Source: JADGGM01 sp035277485
GTDB taxonomy: Bacteria > Gemmatimonadota > Gemmatimonadetes > Gemmatimonadales > Gemmatimonadaceae
DNA length: 9,187 nt
Reading direction: 5' to 3'
NCBI GenBank assembly: GCA_035277485.1
Contig: DATEKK010000283.1
Span: forward strand, 1 to 9,187
Positions 1 through 6,518 of the stretch are shown one piece after another (within the stretch, counting starts at the first letter, position 1; each line of letters starts with the position of its first letter). The position numbers and the translations under genes are program-made. Under the pieces are notes generated by a model. That model searched no databases, was not told the origin of the DNA, and saw nothing but the letters and a program-made list of their open reading frames with translations.

Positions 1-599
1 GCGGCCGCGGCGCGCGCGTCGGAGTGCGGCAGCACGTCGGGGAGCGCGGCGCGCGCGCGGTGCGTGTCGACGGTGAAATCGGGGATCGCGAACGCGAGGC
101 GCAGCGACGCGTGCACATCGAGTCGCGCAGTGATCGGCGCGCCGCCCGGCGTGACGACGGCGAGCACGGCGCCGCCCAACACGGCCGGCGCGACGTTGTC
201 GGGGTGTCCCTCGCGCTCGATGCCTAACGCAATGATGCGGCCGGTGTCCACGCCGTCGTCGAGCAGCGCCGCGGCCGCGAGCGCGCCCGCCACCAGCGCG
301 GCGGCCGACGACCCCAGTCCGCGTCCAACGGGAATGTCCGAGTCGGCGGAAAACGCGAGGCGCGCCGGTACGTCGCGGTTGGCGAGCGCGCACGCGGCGC
401 GGAACCCGATCACGATGAGATCATCGTCCGGCGATGCCGCGAGGTCCGCGAGCGTGCCGGCGCGTTCGATCGCGACCGGCGGCCCGTCCGCGGCGATGCC
501 GACCGACACGTGCAACCGCCGGTGCACGGCGACGCCGACACAATCGAACCCGCCGCCCAGATTGGACGCGGTCGCGGGCACCGACACCGAAACCGTCAC
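1..599 (-). CDS. thrB: Homoserine kinase, 3' end cut by window edge
   Basis: Homoserine kinase phosphorylates L-homoserine with ATP to give O-phosphohomoserine, the substrate of the threonine synthase encoded just upstream. Translation from a GTG start gives 199 residues before the edge. The N-terminus carries the GHMP-kinase substrate motif PATASNLGGGFDCVG. The ATP-binding loop PVGRGLGSSAAALVAG lies near residue 90. The stretch EGHPDNVAPAVLGG is typical of ThrB, and TVDTHRARAALP follows near the truncated end. The GTG start overlaps the thrC stop as GTGA, so translation is probably coupled. No ATG in this frame lies before the first conserved motif, which supports the GTG. Complete ThrB proteins are usually about 300 residues, so about a third is missing here. 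The family assignment is firm; only the C-terminus is unseen. Confidence 0.93.
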   Translation of the reverse strand, partial: MTVSVSVPATASNLGGGFDCVGVAVHRRLHVSVGIAADGPPVAIERAGTLADLAASPDDDLIVIGFRAACALANRDVPARLAFSADSDIPVGRGLGSSAAALVAGALAAAALLDDGVDTGRIIALGIEREGHPDNVAPAVLGGAVLAVVTPGGAPITARLDVHASLRLAFAIPDFTVDTHRARAALPDVLPHSDARAAA

Positions 600-1876
600 G
601 ACGCGCTCTTGGTCTCCGCGGCCGCGGCGAGCGCGGCCACGTCGCGCAACCGCGGATCGATCACCGGGGCGGCGGCGGCGACGTCGCCTAACGCTTCGAG
701 CGTTTTGAGTCCGTGTCCGGTGATGCAGAGCACGAGCTCGTCGTCCTTGCCCAACCGCCCCGCGCGCGAGAGCGCCAGGGCCGATGCGACGGTGGTTCCG
801 CCGGCTGTCTCGGCGAAGATGCCGCAGTCTTCCGCCAGCGCGTGGATGCCGGCGACGATCGCATCGTCGCGCACGTGCGCGGCCCACCCGCCCGTGTCGC
901 GGATGATGCGCGCGGCCGAGCGGCCGTCGGCCGGGTTGCCGATGGCGATCGAGCGCGCGATCGTGCGCGGAATTTCAGGGACGAGCTCGTCGTCGCCGCG
1001 CTCGACGAGGCGCGCGATGGGCGCACAGCCCGAGGCTTGCGCGCCGAAGAGGCGCGGCAGCGTGCCGGCCACGAGGCCGGCGTCGAGAAATTCGCCAAAG
1101 CCTTTGCGCAGCTTGGTGACGAGCGAGCCGCCGGCCATGGGCGCGATCACCGCCGACGGCAGGCGCCAGCCTAACTGCTCGGCGATCTCGAAGGCCATCG
1201 TTTTCGAGCCTTCCCCGTAGTACGAGCGCAGATTCACGTTCACGATGCCCCAGCCGAAGCGGTCCGCCGCCTGGGCGCAGAGGCGATTCACATCGTCGTA
1301 CGTCCCGCGGACGCGAACGAGGCGCGGCGCGAAGATCGCCGTGGCGGCCACTTTGCCTAACTCGAGGTCGTGCGGGATGAACACCCATGCCTCGAGCCCC
1401 GCGCGCGCGGCGTGCGCCGCGACCGCGTTGGCCAGGTTGCCCGTCGAGGCGCACCCGATGGTCCGGATGCCGAACGCGGCCGCCGCATTGATCGCGACGG
1501 CCACGACGCGGTCCTTGAACGACAGCGATGGGTGCGAGACGGTGTCGTTCTTGACCCACGCGCGCGCGATGCCTAACCGTTGGGCGAGGCGCGGCGCCTC
1601 GATGAGCGGCGTGCAGCCGGTATCGGCGGAATGGACCGGCTCGCCCTCGAGCGGCAGCCATTCGCGGTAGCGCCAGAGCGACGTGGGGCGCCGGGCGATG
1701 GTGTCGCGTCCGGGCAGCGTGCGCGCCGGATCGTACACCGGCTCGAGCGGCCCCAGGCACTGGTCGCAGATGGCGGCGGGACCGGCGTCGCGTGCGGCGC
1801 CGCAATTGCGGCACACCAGCGGCAGCGCACGCAACGCCGTCGCGGTCGCGGGTTCTGGACTAACGGACAGCGTCAT
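596..1876 (-). CDS. thrC: Threonine synthase
   Basis: This PLP enzyme converts O-phosphohomoserine to L-threonine and phosphate. The 426-residue protein opens with a four-cysteine zinc-ribbon-like segment (C22, C25, C37, C40), as in many threonine synthases of the shorter, archaeal and high-GC bacterial type. The PLP lysine is K121 in SLSFKDR. The phosphate-binding loop STGN is at residues 144-147, and a PMAGGS glycine-rich loop lies near residue 246. TGHGLK at 386-391 is characteristic of ThrC. The reading frame stays open far upstream, but the ATG at 1876 is preferred because it overlaps the panB stop as ATGA and sits right before the cysteine segment. Its own stop overlaps the thrB GTG. 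Four of its leucine codons lie in TTAGGC words. Related fold-type II PLP enzymes are the main alternative, but adjacency to thrB makes ThrC very likely. Confidence 0.95.
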   Translation of the reverse strand: MTLSVSPEPATATALRALPLVCRNCGAARDAGPAAICDQCLGPLEPVYDPARTLPGRDTIARRPTSLWRYREWLPLEGEPVHSADTGCTPLIEAPRLAQRLGIARAWVKNDTVSHPSLSFKDRVVAVAINAAAAFGIRTIGCASTGNLANAVAAHAARAGLEAWVFIPHDLELGKVAATAIFAPRLVRVRGTYDDVNRLCAQAADRFGWGIVNVNLRSYYGEGSKTMAFEIAEQLGWRLPSAVIAPMAGGSLVTKLRKGFGEFLDAGLVAGTLPRLFGAQASGCAPIARLVERGDDELVPEIPRTIARSIAIGNPADGRSAARIIRDTGGWAAHVRDDAIVAGIHALAEDCGIFAETAGGTTVASALALSRAGRLGKDDELVLCITGHGLKTLEALGDVAAAAPVIDPRLRDVAALAAAAETKSAS

Positions 1877-2763
1877 GGCAGGGCTTGGGCGAAGGGTGAT
1901 TCCACGGCCGACGGCACGCGGCGCGCGGCGCGGATCTCGGCCTCGCAGTCCGGCGCGATCGCGTAACAGTGTTCCTCGGCGGGAAAGCGTCCGGCGCGCA
2001 CGTCGGCGGCGTACTCGCGCGCCGCGCGTTCGATGTCGCGGCCGACCTCGGCGTATCGCTTGACGAAGCGCGGCCGAATCTCCCCCACGAAATTGCCGAG
2101 GGCATCGTGCGAGATGACTAACTGGCCGTCGACGTGCGGGCCGGCCCCGATGCCGTAGACCAGAATGCCGAGTCGCTCGGCGACCAAGGCCGCGGCCTCG
2201 GCCGGCATGGCCTCGAGGAGAACGGCGAACGCGCCGGCCTCCTCGAGGGCTAAGGCGTCGTCGGCGATGCGGTGCACCGCCTCGAGCGTCTTGCCCTGCA
2301 CGCGATAGCCGCCCAGTTGGGCGAGGCTCTGCGGCGTGAGGCCCAAGTGGCCCATGACGGCGATGCCGGCATCGGTCATCGCGCGGACGCGGGAGACGAC
2401 GCGGCGGCCGCCCTCGCATTTGACCGCGTCGCAGCCGGCCGCCACGAACGCGCCGGCGTTGCGCACGGCGGTTTCGTCGGATGGCTGATAGGACAGAAAG
2501 GGCAGGTCGCCCACGACGAACGCCCGCCGCGCGCCGCGGCACACGGCGCGCACGAACACGAGCATTTCGTCCATGCCGATGCCTAACGTGTTAGGCAAGC
2601 CGAGCATCGTCATCGCGGCGGAGTCGCCCACGAGGATCATGTCCACGCCGGCGCGGTCGACGAACACGGCCGTCGGGTAGTCGTACGCCGTGATGAACAC
2701 CGCCTTCTCGCCGCGGGTCTTGAGCGCCGCGAGCGTTGCCAGAGTCACCTTGCTGTCGCCCAT
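1873..2763 (-). CDS. panB: 3-methyl-2-oxobutanoate hydroxymethyltransferase
   Basis: PanB transfers a one-carbon unit from methylenetetrahydrofolate to 2-oxoisovalerate to make ketopantoate, the first committed step of pantothenate and CoA synthesis. The 296 residues show family landmarks in order: ITAYDYPTA near residue 24, the Mg ligand region VGDS with D47, VVGDLPF with D86, the substrate lysine K115, GHLGLTPQS at 138-146, the catalytic-type glutamate E184 in LLEAMP, and YGIGAGPHVDGQ near 203. It is about 30 residues longer than E. coli PanB, mainly at the C-terminus. The start ATG is preceded by GAGG overlapping the aminotransferase stop, only 7 nt away; the frame stays open upstream but that is inside the aminotransferase gene. 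An ATGA overlap links it to thrC. Finding panB inside a threonine operon is unusual, because it is more often next to panC or panD. Confidence 0.96.
   Translation of the reverse strand: MGDSKVTLATLAALKTRGEKAVFITAYDYPTAVFVDRAGVDMILVGDSAAMTMLGLPNTLGIGMDEMLVFVRAVCRGARRAFVVGDLPFLSYQPSDETAVRNAGAFVAAGCDAVKCEGGRRVVSRVRAMTDAGIAVMGHLGLTPQSLAQLGGYRVQGKTLEAVHRIADDALALEEAGAFAVLLEAMPAEAAALVAERLGILVYGIGAGPHVDGQLVISHDALGNFVGEIRPRFVKRYAEVGRDIERAAREYAADVRAGRFPAEEHCYAIAPDCEAEIRAARRVPSAVESPFAQALP
2581..2596. repeat. Inverted pair of the 7-mer inside panB
   Basis: GCCTAACGTGTTAGGC is a perfect palindrome with 7-bp arms and a 2-nt centre. In panB it encodes part of the LPNTLGI segment just after the VGDS metal-ligand motif. 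The loop is too short for a stable hairpin, so it is more likely a protein-binding type palindrome or a by-product of the abundant 7-mer. Confidence 0.8.
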
Positions 2764-2770
2764 AGCTGCC

Positions 2771-4003
2771 TCACGAGAGCGAAGAGAGATCCGCGGCCCA
2801 GTCGCGGAGCCGCGCGACGGCCGTTTCGATTCGGTCCGGTGCCGTCGCGTACGAGAGCCGGAGGTGCCGGTCGCCGCCCGGGCCGAAACCCGTGCCGGCC
2901 AGGGCCGCCACGCCGTGGCGCTCGAGGAGGGCGTCGGCGGCCTCGTCCACCGTTCGGCCGGAGCGCTCGAGTAGCTCCGACACGTCGGGGTACGCGTAGA
3001 ACGCGGCCACCGGTTCGGTGATGTCGATGCCGTCGATGGCGGCCAGGCCGCGTACCAGGGCGTCGCGCGTTCCGCGCAGCCGTGTGACCAGGTCGTCGAC
3101 GCACTGCTGCGAGCCCGTGAGCGCCGCGATGCCCGCGTGCTGCACGAACGGCGGCGCACACGATGTGTTGTTGATGATGAGCGTCCCCACGTGCTCGACT
3201 AACGGAGCGGGCATCGCCGCGTAGCCCAACCGCCAGCCGGTCATCGCGTACGTCTTGGAGAAACTGTCCACGAGCACCGTACGCTCGGCGAGTCCGGGGC
3301 GCGTCGCGATGCTCTCGTGGCGGCCCGAGAACACGAGCCGGCCGTACACCTCGTCGGACAACACGACCAGGTCGTGCGCGAGCACGAGCTCGGCTACGGC
3401 ATCGAGCTCCGCGGGCGCGATGAGCGAACCCGTCGGGTTGTGCGGCGCATTGAGCACGAGCAGGCGCGTGCGCGGGCCGATTTTGGCGGCCAGCTCGGAG
3501 GCCTCGAGTCCGTTGGGACCCGGTCGTACGTGGTACGACACAGGCAGCGCACCGCCTAACCGAGCGACCGATTCGTAGATCGGGAAGCCCGGGTCGGGGA
3601 CGAGCACTTCATCGCCGGCGTCGGTGAGCGCGAGCAGCGTGTACAGCATGAGCGGCTTGGCACCCGACGTGACCACGACGTTCTCGGCGGTGCACGGTAC
3701 GCCGCGCGCACGCACGTCATCGGCGATCGCGGCGCGCAGCTCGGGAATGCCGACCGGTGCGACGTATCCCGTGATGCCATCTCGGAGCGCGCGGATGCCG
3801 GCTTCGACGATGTGCGGCGGCGTCGGGATGCCGGGCTCGCCAATGTGGAGCAGCACCACGTCGCGGCCGGACTGTGCGACGCGCCGAGCGGCGGCGGCCA
3901 CGGCGAACGCGGTCTCGGTGCCGAGCGCGCGCACGCGCTCCGTGGCCGACGCGTCGTGGACGCGCTCGCGGCGGGTCAAGTCCGAGATCCGAGTTGCGCT
4001 CAT
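2771..4003 (-). CDS. Class I PLP aminotransferase, aspartate aminotransferase-like
   Basis: This 410-residue fold-type I PLP aminotransferase probably exchanges the amino group between aspartate and 2-oxoglutarate. It shows VTSGAKPL near residue 112, the NAPHNPTG motif at 185-192, LSDEVYG with D217 and Y220 contacting PLP, the Schiff-base lysine K250 in SFSKTYAMTGWRLGYA, and the substrate-carboxylate arginine R382 in LRLSYA. This pattern fits the Ib subgroup of aspartate or aspartate/prephenate aminotransferases. Exact substrate cannot be read from sequence; another amino-acid or keto-acid specificity is possible. The start has a clear GAGGA ribosome site 5 nt upstream, at 4009-4013 on the minus strand. 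As the first gene before panB-thrC-thrB it could provide aspartate for threonine, or interconvert a 2-oxo acid linked to the panB substrate. A terminator hairpin just upstream suggests attenuation of the whole operon. Confidence 0.88.
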   Translation of the reverse strand: MSATRISDLTRRERVHDASATERVRALGTETAFAVAAAARRVAQSGRDVVLLHIGEPGIPTPPHIVEAGIRALRDGITGYVAPVGIPELRAAIADDVRARGVPCTAENVVVTSGAKPLMLYTLLALTDAGDEVLVPDPGFPIYESVARLGGALPVSYHVRPGPNGLEASELAAKIGPRTRLLVLNAPHNPTGSLIAPAELDAVAELVLAHDLVVLSDEVYGRLVFSGRHESIATRPGLAERTVLVDSFSKTYAMTGWRLGYAAMPAPLVEHVGTLIINNTSCAPPFVQHAGIAALTGSQQCVDDLVTRLRGTRDALVRGLAAIDGIDITEPVAAFYAYPDVSELLERSGRTVDEAADALLERHGVAALAGTGFGPGGDRHLRLSYATAPDRIETAVARLRDWAADLSSLS

Positions 4004-4033
4004 GGCAATCCTCGCTGGCTCGCGTTAGGCAAT

Positions 4034-4058
4034 AAAAAAGGCCGCTCGGTGAGCGGCC
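4034..4058 (-). terminator. Intrinsic terminator in the leader of the threonine operon
   Basis: On the minus strand an 8-bp perfect stem, GGCCGCTC paired with GAGCGGCC around a 3-nt ACC loop, is followed directly by six T residues. It lies only 30 nt before the aminotransferase ATG and reads toward it, so it cannot end an upstream gene on that strand, because none is seen. Such placement is typical of transcription attenuation. A competing 6-bp pairing of CCGGGG (minus strand, within 4108-4113) with CCCCGG (4057-4062) could act as antiterminator by taking the first two bases of the stem. Confidence 0.8.
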
Positions 4059-4089
4059 GGGGGACGACGTATGCGACACGGTGATTCCG

Positions 4090-4200
4090 TTACCGGATGC
4101 GCACACTCCCCGGACGCTCGAAAGCGCCGGCCATGGCGGTGGTCCGCATCGTGGCGGGCATGGGGAACCAGGTCCCGCGCCCGGGAACGTGAGCCAGCAT
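4090..4200 (-). CDS. Possible leader peptide with threonine codons
   Basis: A 36-codon minus-strand frame starts at ATG 4200 and ends with TAA 35 nt before the terminator hairpin. A GAGG sequence sits 10 nt before the ATG. Its middle reads TMRTTAM, with three threonines in five residues, encoded ACG, ACC, ACC; a fourth threonine lies further upstream. A shorter version could start at ATG 4161 (23 residues) without a clear ribosome site. The codons after the threonine cluster include the CCGGGG segment that can pair with the foot of the terminator. This geometry matches thr-type attenuators, but the threonine density is modest, and the frame could be chance in GC-rich DNA. No homologue is recognised. 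Confidence 0.25.
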   Translation of the reverse strand: MLAHVPGRGTWFPMPATMRTTAMAGAFERPGSVRIR

Positions 4201-4257
4201 CAGGCAACTGCCTCGCAGCAAAGTGCGCGAAGACGACCAACGAAAACGAAAATCCCG
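4182..4257 (+). ncRNA. Candidate structured leader RNA, weakly SAM-I/SAM-IV-like
   Basis: On the plus strand, CGTGAGCCAGC is followed by AGGCAACTGCC, a small CTGC-CTC-GCAG hairpin, and then AAAGTGC. This order recalls the conserved GAG, GGCAAC and GGTGC blocks of the SAM-I/SAM-IV riboswitch clan. A closing helix could form between CGGGA (4182-4186) and TCCCG (4253-4257), and the latter overlaps the foot of the plus-strand terminator just downstream. The K-turn helix of SAM-I is missing and several core bases differ, so this may be coincidence. The same DNA on the other strand is the possible leader peptide. Confidence 0.2.
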
Positions 4258-4284
4258 AGCGACATGCCCGGGAGGTCGCTTTTT
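4258..4284 (+). terminator. Intrinsic terminator-like hairpin on the plus strand
   Basis: AGCGAC and GTCGCT form a 6-bp stem around an 11-nt loop containing CCCGGG, and the stem runs into five T residues. No plus-strand gene lies upstream, so it may end a short leader or antisense RNA. An alternative pairing of TCCCG (4253-4257) with CGGGA (4269-4273) excludes part of this stem, which would suit a switch. The opposite strand has a weaker hairpin followed by ATTTTCGTTTT. Confidence 0.5.
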
Positions 4285-4348
4285 AGCAGTTGTTTAACGT
4301 GGCTGCAATATGCGGGCAAATCACCACGGCCTACGGTTGTCTCTGGTC

Positions 4349-4377
4349 AACGTACGGGGTCGGCGTGCGGGTGTCAA
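4349..4377 (-). promoter_or_regulatory. Candidate sigma-70-type promoter for the aminotransferase-panB-thrC-thrB operon
   Basis: On the minus strand a perfect TTGACA (4377-4372) is followed after 17 nt by TACGTT (4354-4349). Transcription would start near 4342 and give a leader of about 340 nt that includes the possible leader peptide and the terminator before the aminotransferase start. The -10 box is imperfect. The -35 is the best match to consensus that I found in the region. Confidence 0.5.
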
Positions 4378-4397
4378 GCTTCCCAATTTCCCTTGAC
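4373..4397. promoter_or_regulatory. Possible operator dyad GTCAAG-N13-CTTGAC
   Basis: A perfect 6-bp inverted repeat, GTCAAG (4373-4378) and CTTGAC (4392-4397), has its centre between the two divergent promoters. The left arm covers most of the minus-strand -35 box, and the right arm lies 12 bp before the plus-strand -35. A dimeric regulator bound here could affect both directions. A 6-bp dyad alone is weak evidence, and the arms may simply be two -35-like sequences. Confidence 0.25.
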
Positions 4398-4409
4398 GTT
4401 GAGTTCGCC

Positions 4410-4438
4410 TTGAAATCGCAGCACGGATGCTCTATTGC
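4410..4438 (+). promoter_or_regulatory. Candidate promoter for the selenium-binding-protein cluster
   Basis: TTGAAA (4410-4415) and TATTGC (4433-4438) are separated by 17 nt. The start of transcription would be near 4445, leaving about 70 nt of leader before the ATG at 4514. A nearby TTGACG at 4393-4398 has no matching -10 at 16 to 18 nt. Confidence 0.4.
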
Positions 4439-4513
4439 TGAACGAGGCGACGTGCGCCATGAGCGACACGCGGGCGTGTGAGCTGAGCGCGCGCAATTGC
4501 AAGGAGGTGGCAG

Positions 4514-5920
4514 ATGACACTCTGGCGACCCGATCCCTCCTTCTACCCCTCGGCGCGTATGGCGATGGATGCGCCGCCCGAGCGCGTCGCGTACGTGGCC
4601 GCGCTCAACTATGGGCGCAACGACCGGCCCGACGAGATTCGCGTGGTGGACGTCGATCCATCATCGGCGCGCTACGGCCAGGTGCTCAACACGCTCGCGC
4701 TCACGCACGCCGGCGACGAGCTGCACCACTTCGGCTGGAGCGCCTGCAGCTCGGCGCTCTGTCCGAACGCACCGCACCCGCATCTCGAGCGCCGCTATCT
4801 GGTGGTGCCGGGGATCCGCAGCTCGCGCATCTACATCATCGACACGAAGCCCGATCCGCGGAAGCCGAGCATCGTGAAGGTGATCGAGCCCGAGGAAGTG
4901 TTCGCGCGCACGGGCTACAGCCGGCCGCACACCGTCCATTGCGGTCCCGACGCGATCTACGTCAGTGCGTTAGGCGCGGCGCCGGGCCGCGGCACGAACG
5001 ACGGCGGTCCCGGCGGCATCTTTCTCCTCGACCACTATTCGTTCGAGGTGTTGGGCCCGTGGGAGCTCGAGCGGGGCGACCAGCGCCTCGCGTACGACTT
5101 CTGGTGGCACTACGGCCACGACGTGATGCTGACGAGCGAGTGGGGCGTGCCGCGGCAATTCGAGAACGGCGTCGTCCCCGACGATCTGTTAGGCAACCGC
5201 TACGGGCACCGGCTGCACGTGTGGGATCTGCGCCGCCGCCGGCACCTCCAATCCATCGATCTGGGCGCCGAGCACCAGATGGTGCTCGAGCTGCGTCCGG
5301 CGCACGATCCAACGAAGCAATACGGATTTGCCGGCGTGGTGGTCAGCACGGCGGATCTCTCGGGATCGGTCTGGACGTGGTATCGCGACAACGGAACGTT
5401 CAAGGCGAAGAAGACGATCACGATTCCCGCGGAGCCCGCCGACGAACACGTTCTGCCGCCGGCGCTCAAGCCGTTCAAGGCGGTGCCGCCGCTCATCAGC
5501 GACATCGACCTGTCGCTCGACGATCGGTATTTGTACGTATCGTGTTGGGGGACCGGAGAGCTCAAGCAGTACGACGTGAGCGATCCCTTCGCGCCAAAGC
5601 AGACCGGATCGATCCGCATTGGCGGCATCGTGAACCGGACGGCCCACGGCAACAGCGGCCCGCTCAACGGGGGCCCGCAGATGGTGGAGATCAGCCGGGA
5701 CGGCACGCGCGTCTACTTCACGAATTCGTTGTACAGCTCGTGGGACGAGCAGTTCTATCCCGACGGCCTTGCCGGATGGATGGTGAAGGCCGACGTTTCG
5801 CCTAACGGCGGGATGGCGCTCGATCCGCGCTTCTTCCTGGCGTCGGGCGATACGCGGCCGCACCAGGTGCGACTCGAGGGAGGCGACGCGTCCACTGATA
5901 CTTTCTGTTTTCCCTCGTGA
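4514..5920 (+). CDS. Selenium-binding protein 56 family, methanethiol oxidase homologue
   Basis: The 468-residue protein matches SELENBP1/SBP56 along its length; human SELENBP1 is of similar size. Family members oxidise methanethiol to formaldehyde, hydrogen sulfide and hydrogen peroxide. The selenium-reactive cysteine region appears as GWSACSS with C78. Other landmarks are SRPHTVHCG at 136-144, DFWWHYGHDVMLTSEWG at 195-211, LISDIDLSLDDRYLYVS near 327, GGPQMVEISRDG near 376, SLYSSWDEQFYPDG near 395 and the C-terminal PHQVRLEGGDAS. These fit a seven-bladed beta-propeller-like fold with several histidines that could bind a metal. There is no signal peptide, so it is probably cytosolic, unlike the periplasmic Hyphomicrobium MtoX as I recall it. 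A strong AAGGAGG lies 6 nt before the ATG. It is first in a cluster with a membrane protein and an AidB-like flavoprotein. Family is secure; the exact substrate is inferred. Confidence 0.93.
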   Translation: MTLWRPDPSFYPSARMAMDAPPERVAYVAALNYGRNDRPDEIRVVDVDPSSARYGQVLNTLALTHAGDELHHFGWSACSSALCPNAPHPHLERRYLVVPGIRSSRIYIIDTKPDPRKPSIVKVIEPEEVFARTGYSRPHTVHCGPDAIYVSALGAAPGRGTNDGGPGGIFLLDHYSFEVLGPWELERGDQRLAYDFWWHYGHDVMLTSEWGVPRQFENGVVPDDLLGNRYGHRLHVWDLRRRRHLQSIDLGAEHQMVLELRPAHDPTKQYGFAGVVVSTADLSGSVWTWYRDNGTFKAKKTITIPAEPADEHVLPPALKPFKAVPPLISDIDLSLDDRYLYVSCWGTGELKQYDVSDPFAPKQTGSIRIGGIVNRTAHGNSGPLNGGPQMVEISRDGTRVYFTNSLYSSWDEQFYPDGLAGWMVKADVSPNGGMALDPRFFLASGDTRPHQVRLEGGDASTDTFCFPS

Positions 5921-5942
5921 GCACGCCGCGTCGTGGGTTGCG

Positions 5943-6518
5943 GTGGCGGCGTTCGGCGCCTTCCATGGCCTCAACCCGGGCATGGGCTGGTTGTTCGCGC
6001 TCGCCCTGGGCCTCCAGCGCCGGAGCGAGCGCGCGATTGCGCTGGCGCTGATCCCGATCACGGCCGGCCACGCCGCCTCGGTGGCGGCCGTGGCCGGCGC
6101 GATCCTTGCGTTAGGCGTACTGGTTTCGCCGCGCAGCCTCGAGATCGCGTCGGCGTGCGTGCTGCTCGCGTTCGGCGCGTACAAACTCCGCGCGTTCTAC
6201 CGGCATCCGCGCTGGGTCGGCATGCAGGTAAATGTCGTCGACCTGGCGTGGTGGTCCTTTCTCATGGCGACGGCGCACGGCGCGGGACTCATGATCGCGC
6301 CGATGCTGACCACGCTGTCGGACACACCGCACGCGTCCGCGGTGCCGCTCACGCTCGCGGTCGGCGTCCATACGGCATCGATGCTCATCGTCATGGCGCT
6401 CGTCGCGTGGATCGTGTATAAAAAAGCAGGGTTGGCCGTGCTGCGCACGAGCTGGGTCAACTTCGATCTCATCTGGGCGGTGGCGCTGTTGATCGTGGGA
6501 GCTGTGGCACTGCTATGA
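5943..6518 (+). CDS. Unrecognised six-helix membrane protein with intramembrane histidines
   Basis: I do not recognise a named family. Counted from the GTG at 5943, the 191-residue product has about six hydrophobic segments (roughly residues 2-24, 31-60, 65-82, 98-122, 132-159 and 172-191). Histidines lie within or beside them: FHGLNPGMGW (H8), TAGHAASVA (H43), ATAHGAGLM (H112) and GVHTASM (H143). Such motifs faintly recall NicO/RcnA-type metal exporters and TauE/DsbD-like transporters, but no signature is complete. The start is uncertain. The frame is open upstream and reads SVFPREHAASWVAVAAFG, which looks like natural protein, and a GGGAGG lies 11 nt before a CTG at 5895 that would overlap the previous gene. 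No ATG is available. It follows the SBP56 gene by 22 nt or less, and overlaps the next gene by ATGA. Metal, thiol or sulfur-compound transport for the neighbouring oxidase is a guess. Confidence 0.8.
   Translation: MAAFGAFHGLNPGMGWLFALALGLQRRSERAIALALIPITAGHAASVAAVAGAILALGVLVSPRSLEIASACVLLAFGAYKLRAFYRHPRWVGMQVNVVDLAWWSFLMATAHGAGLMIAPMLTTLSDTPHASAVPLTLAVGVHTASMLIVMALVAWIVYKKAGLAVLRTSWVNFDLIWAVALLIVGAVALL

Larger units (their letters stand above)
4004..4513. other. Divergent intergenic control region
   Basis: About 510 bp without a convincing protein gene separate the leftward threonine operon from the rightward thiol-oxidase cluster. It holds one intrinsic terminator in each orientation, a promoter-like pair for each direction, a possible leader peptide on the minus strand and a structured-RNA candidate on the plus strand. 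Its local composition is less GC-rich than the genes, with A-runs and T-runs. I found no tRNA, and no T-box consensus on either strand. Confidence 0.75.

Noticed and set aside
64..708. 214-codon plus-strand open frame
   Set aside because: It is antisense to thrB and thrC, which show full family motifs.
1877..2542. Upstream extension of the thrC frame by 222 codons
   Set aside because: It lies wholly inside panB in another frame, is arginine-rich with no recognisable motif, and the ATGA overlap start at 1876 fits ThrC length.
2764..3159. Upstream extension of the panB frame
   Set aside because: It overlaps the aminotransferase gene and has low-complexity composition; the ATG at 2763 has a ribosome site and gives the normal PanB N-terminus.
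4130..4230. Resemblance to T-box, cobalamin and c-di-AMP riboswitch pieces, such as GGTGGTCCGC and GGGGAACCAGG
   Set aside because: Each matches only one short block; the T-box antiterminator consensus, the B12 core and the c-di-AMP 3' core are incomplete or missing.
4025..4240. 71-codon minus-strand frame from a TTG start
   Set aside because: It runs through the terminator hairpin, has no ribosome site and no recognisable sequence.
5189..6184. 331-codon minus-strand open frame
   Set aside because: It is antisense to the SBP56 and membrane-protein genes, whose family motifs or membrane pattern are clear; long antisense frames are common in GC-rich DNA.
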